From the NCBI RefSeq assembly GCF_006440735.1, contig NZ_VFUA01000002.1:101534-165533 (forward strand): 64,000 bases of DNA, read 5' to 3'. The stretch is from Mesorhizobium sp. B2-7-1 (GTDB taxonomy: Bacteria; Pseudomonadota; Alphaproteobacteria; Rhizobiales; Rhizobiaceae). Below are positions 63,901 to 64,000 of the stretch, in pieces. The notes under the pieces are model-generated. The model was not told the DNA's origin. It did no database searches and saw only the letters and a list, made by a program, of their open reading frames with translations. Position 1 is the stretch's first letter. Each line of letters begins with the position of its first letter. The translations under genes were made by a program, and so were the position numbers.

Positions 63901-64000
63901 TATCGCCGGGATCGGCCGACGGTACGCCGGGCACGCTCGCCATAGCGGGCGACCTCTCACTCTCTGGCGGCTCGATCCTGAACTATTCCTTCGGCGAGGC
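54960..64000 (+). CDS. Giant autotransporter (type V) passenger, incomplete at the window end
   Basis: One open frame of at least 3,013 codons runs from the ATG at 54960 past the window end with no stop. An extended signal region has its hydrophobic core at residues 57-74 (VHLVSAIVLLSTVLLG is inside it) and a likely cleavage after about 81. The passenger is built from dozens of autotransporter-associated beta-strand repeats with the pattern GAGTLTLTG-N-TYTG-TTVN-GTL, and should fold as a very long beta-helix. Late units share the markers NGDQSA, GNFGPG and WDG. No beta-barrel domain is reached. ATG at 55086 is a possible alternative start. Likely a surface adhesin or biofilm protein; ligand unknown. 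Confidence 0.88.
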   Translation, partial: MQQATRHEASGNQRQSKKSEGDGKAPDCRPAAAFSHFLRGGRMTKWKGQAASFAPNLVHLVSAIVLLSTVLLGMATGQAAAADLYWDFNNTGVGLGGPGTWDTTSSSWNTTGNGVAGPFTIWNNAALDDAIFQGTVGGTVTLGAPIMVHNLTFNTAGYTIAGTGGNTLTLAGASPTITGAATVSAIIAGTAGLTKAGGGTLTLSGSNTFTGNVNINSGSLSVNANAALGDTSNVVNLANGASLSSSGSLTGRTVNLNGGQGAVSVAGTGSAHFTGSGGLSVAAVGSTGSITLSDNTNNFTGAVSFGVNSAAAASFTSIGNIGEASALGAGDTISLQANSGVSALNYTGTGDTSNRNWQITTGIGSPTALIQNLGSGTLTLTGNMAATGNVSVALSAANADLQALGVLSSSTTNTFRFIASSNGTITLGDANSFTGAASIEGGTVKVGTLAAGGANSSLGAGTSIAFSNGTLSYTGTGATSNRTLSIGGTTSAIRNDGSGALAFSGATSLAGTLTFGGSYTGADNTISGTVSGSGTLVSSGDATWVLTGANTRSGAITVNGGTLRAGSASAFGTVTNVTVNGGTLDLNGNNLAPVSLSGTGGTVAMGNANLTLNLGSGVNNSYGGSIAGTGASLTKMGAGTLTLTGASSYTGATTVGGGTLALDFSPAAGPTSNIISASSALVMNGGTVKITGAAGENNVQSFNGVTVTTGNNTVSATSGSGGSMTVNLGAITRTGGLANFVLPNAGAITAAGPDRALGGWATVNGSDYAKVVGGNIVAFTAGDYVNQDDASQWQANQILSDADGANTPFFNTVGSSIQIGGLQYTAAANSTVTVAAGQTLGIDGTIIVAPSVTGGSQTITGGSMTGTLGGGVLGIQQNGGGTFTIASTIVDNTGAVGFSKAGTGKVALTGSNTYTGATTVSQGTLSINSVANAGSASAIGAASANSSNLVIQGATLEYTGGTTSTDSGFTIARSGAATSGTISVTNAASNLTFSGQVVSPDGANFVKDGAGTLTLAGSNSSYTGTTTVNSGTLGVTSLANGGVNSSIGASTSASANLVLQNGGKLDYLGATATSNRGFTLASAGGIGVSNASTTLTLGGAATGPGRLTKTGAGTLVLAGTNDYTGGNSVTAGILRAGSTSAFGSGPVDVATGATLDLNNFSNTVGALGGTGNVTLGTARLTIIGNGATFSGIISGASAGGVTLTAGTQTFSGCNNTYSGSTVLQGSSVLNVGCLANGGQPSDIGTSNNASTNLVFNTGALNYTGGTVTTDRGFQLLGGTGAVGVANAATTLTFGGQVIGGGVLRKDGAGTLVLSGNNIYTGGTIVTAGALRAGSTSAFGTGGMTVNAGATLDLNDRSNTVGGLAGAGSVALGSGTLTLSNGLSFSGSIAGGGGLVKSGLGTQTLSGCSSSYDGSTTINGGVLAVTCLNNGGVASSIGDSSAAATNLVLDGGTLQYIGAVGSTNRQFTLGSGGGSLDASGSGAINFTSTAAVTLSGAGSRTLTLTGTNTANNTLAARIDNPAGAATALTKSGTGTWVLQNAGSTYTGVTTITGGVLAVDKLADGGHASSIGQSTNLASNLVIGSGSTLRYTGGGDTTDRLFTLQTGVSFIESSGTGAVVFSNTGSAAYTGVGNRTLALGGTNTDLNTMGGTIIDGPGGTTTLAKNDSGTWVLTGNNSFTGNTVINDGNLMIGNGGTSGNAGAGNVIVANATSTLSFNRSDTFAFAGNLSGAGNIAQIGTGTTRLTSAIDSTIGGTTRVDAGMLELASNLTSGATTVNGGTLQVDAGKTLTTPTIAMNAGSTLTVSGTVQAVGATPVAMTGDAGASTITIASGGVLRGNGDLGGGSDILNLTGTLNTGAGALNLGTGNDTLVLNDGAAISGTVNAGTGGETGAGDTLQVVNNLPRTLDGANVTGFESLNKQGTNTLFLTGNHSYSAGVTIGTGTLEVGNGVTDGALTTPTVVDNGALAFNLNSNYTFGATISGAGRLMKLGTGVMTLTGANGYLGPTSILGGTLLINGDQSAATGQTTVGNGTTLGGIGTIGGNVNVANGGTVSPGGTGNVPGMLTINGNLSLGATSAVNVNFGEANVPGGAFNDLINVGGNLTLDGTLNVSQSASGNFGPGVYRIINYNGSLSDNGLAVTDSNYAVQTSVANQVNLVNSAGLTLSYWDGNGPHSNGAVNGGNGTWRAGGDQNWTDSSGLFAAPFANASFAIFQSAPGTVTVDNTNGAVQAAGMQFVTDGYLIQGAAIGLVGPQSIIRVGDGTLAGAGYVATIASNLTGSSQLVKTDAGTLVLSGTNSYSGGTAVNGGTVQISADGNLGNASGGLSLDGGTLHTTATINSARAVTLNVGGGTFDTDAATSLALNSTISGAGALTKEGGGTLALAGTNSYQGGTFINGGTVQITADANLGNATGKVTFDGGTLYQQGPTSIVISRTATLQAGGGTFQTDSAVVWEGSVDGAGALTKTGAGVLILSADNNYAGGTTISSGLLMLGIGGTTGSILGDVVDNGTLSFNRSDLYTFDGTISGSGGVSQDGTGATVLTADNTYTGTTLVAGGGRLYINGDQSAATGLTNVNFGTLGGNGTIGGDVFVDATGRLSPGGLGTTPGTLTIIGNLELADGSNLDYSFGQAGVVGGAYNDLTVVHGALTLDGSINVTETPGGNFGPGIYRVISYDGALTDNGLDSNSPSHVVQTSIAGQVNLVDISAMTLNFWDGDAGPKSNNAVNGGNGTWRAAGDDNWTGPAGDINAAFSNGSFAIFAGAAGMVSVDNTNGQVQAAGMQFATDGYLIQGQNIELLGPQSTIRVGDGTLPGAGYTATIASVLQGSSQLVKTDLGTLVLAGTNTYTGGTAIEGGALQVSGDANLGDAAGALSLDNGATLQNTAAFGSARDVTLNAGGGTLQTDADLTLSGLVGGAGGLTKTGIAALTLTGTNSYAGPTTVAAGSLYVDGDQSAVTGLTSVQIGATLGGKGKIGGNVVIADGGTLSPGSADGTPGTLAIAGDLSLSGGSILNYSFGE
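61003..63960 (+). repeat. Long tandem repeats inside the autotransporter passenger
   Basis: The marker NGDQSA is encoded near 61003, 62635 and 63793, and the marker WDG with NAVNGGNGTWRA near 61455 and 63087. The first period is about 1,632 bases (544 residues). The second is about 1,158 bases because some 474 bases (158 residues, a whole number of codons) are missing between WDG and NGDQSA. The copies have diverged but keep the same order of submotifs. Confidence 0.78.

Noticed and set aside
1..64000. tRNA, rRNA and CRISPR arrays
   Set aside because: I looked for clover-leaf ends, conserved rRNA segments and regularly spaced direct repeats and saw none; the only regular repeats are protein-coding ones in the autotransporter.

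Overview
The base composition, dense ATGA-coupled operons, and protein families (DUF768, DUF1236, DUF2934, DUF3618, DUF4142, Ku, CgeB-like transferases) point to an alphaproteobacterium of the Rhizobiales, most likely Mesorhizobium or a close relative. DUF768 is, from memory, almost confined to that group. I see no rRNA, tRNA or CRISPR array.

Layout. 1-7972 (minus) is a glycan operon: an epimerase (partial), three CgeB-like transferases, a GT4 transferase, a B12-binding radical SAM protein and two nucleotide-sugar epimerases. 8.1-21.3 kb is a patchwork of small stress-type genes (zinc alcohol dehydrogenase, orphan receiver protein, ClpP-like peptidase, DUF768, many 50-100 residue proteins) mixed with broken genes. 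21.4-25.8 kb holds a lipoprotein / Nramp-like transporter / two PRC-barrel operon, followed by a cell-envelope stress operon. 26.5-35.8 kb (minus) is one ten-gene respiratory operon: HbpS-like protein, PQQ alcohol dehydrogenase with lanthanide-type residues, its periplasmic binding partner, cytochromes c, a caa3-type oxidase and CtaG. 36-54 kb is a second patchwork with a degenerate IS1-type transposase, YflT-like and DUF4142 proteins, a phospholipase D/cardiolipin synthase, DUF72, a broken Ku gene and several paralogues of the 13-24 kb genes. 54.96 kb to the end is one unbroken giant autotransporter reading frame of more than 3,000 codons that leaves the window.

How it fits together. At least 22 sites of the form GGAAC-N17-GTT, correctly oriented and mostly close in front of genes, occur across the window. 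This is the promoter form of the alphaproteobacterial general stress sigma factor (EcfG/RpoE2). They precede the glycan operon, the alcohol dehydrogenase, the envelope-stress genes, Ku and the whole PQQ-oxidase operon. The window therefore reads as an island of the general stress regulon. The long operons are intact, while about 18 accessory genes carry single-base indels, nonsense codons or truncations. This is either real decay or a locally error-rich assembly.
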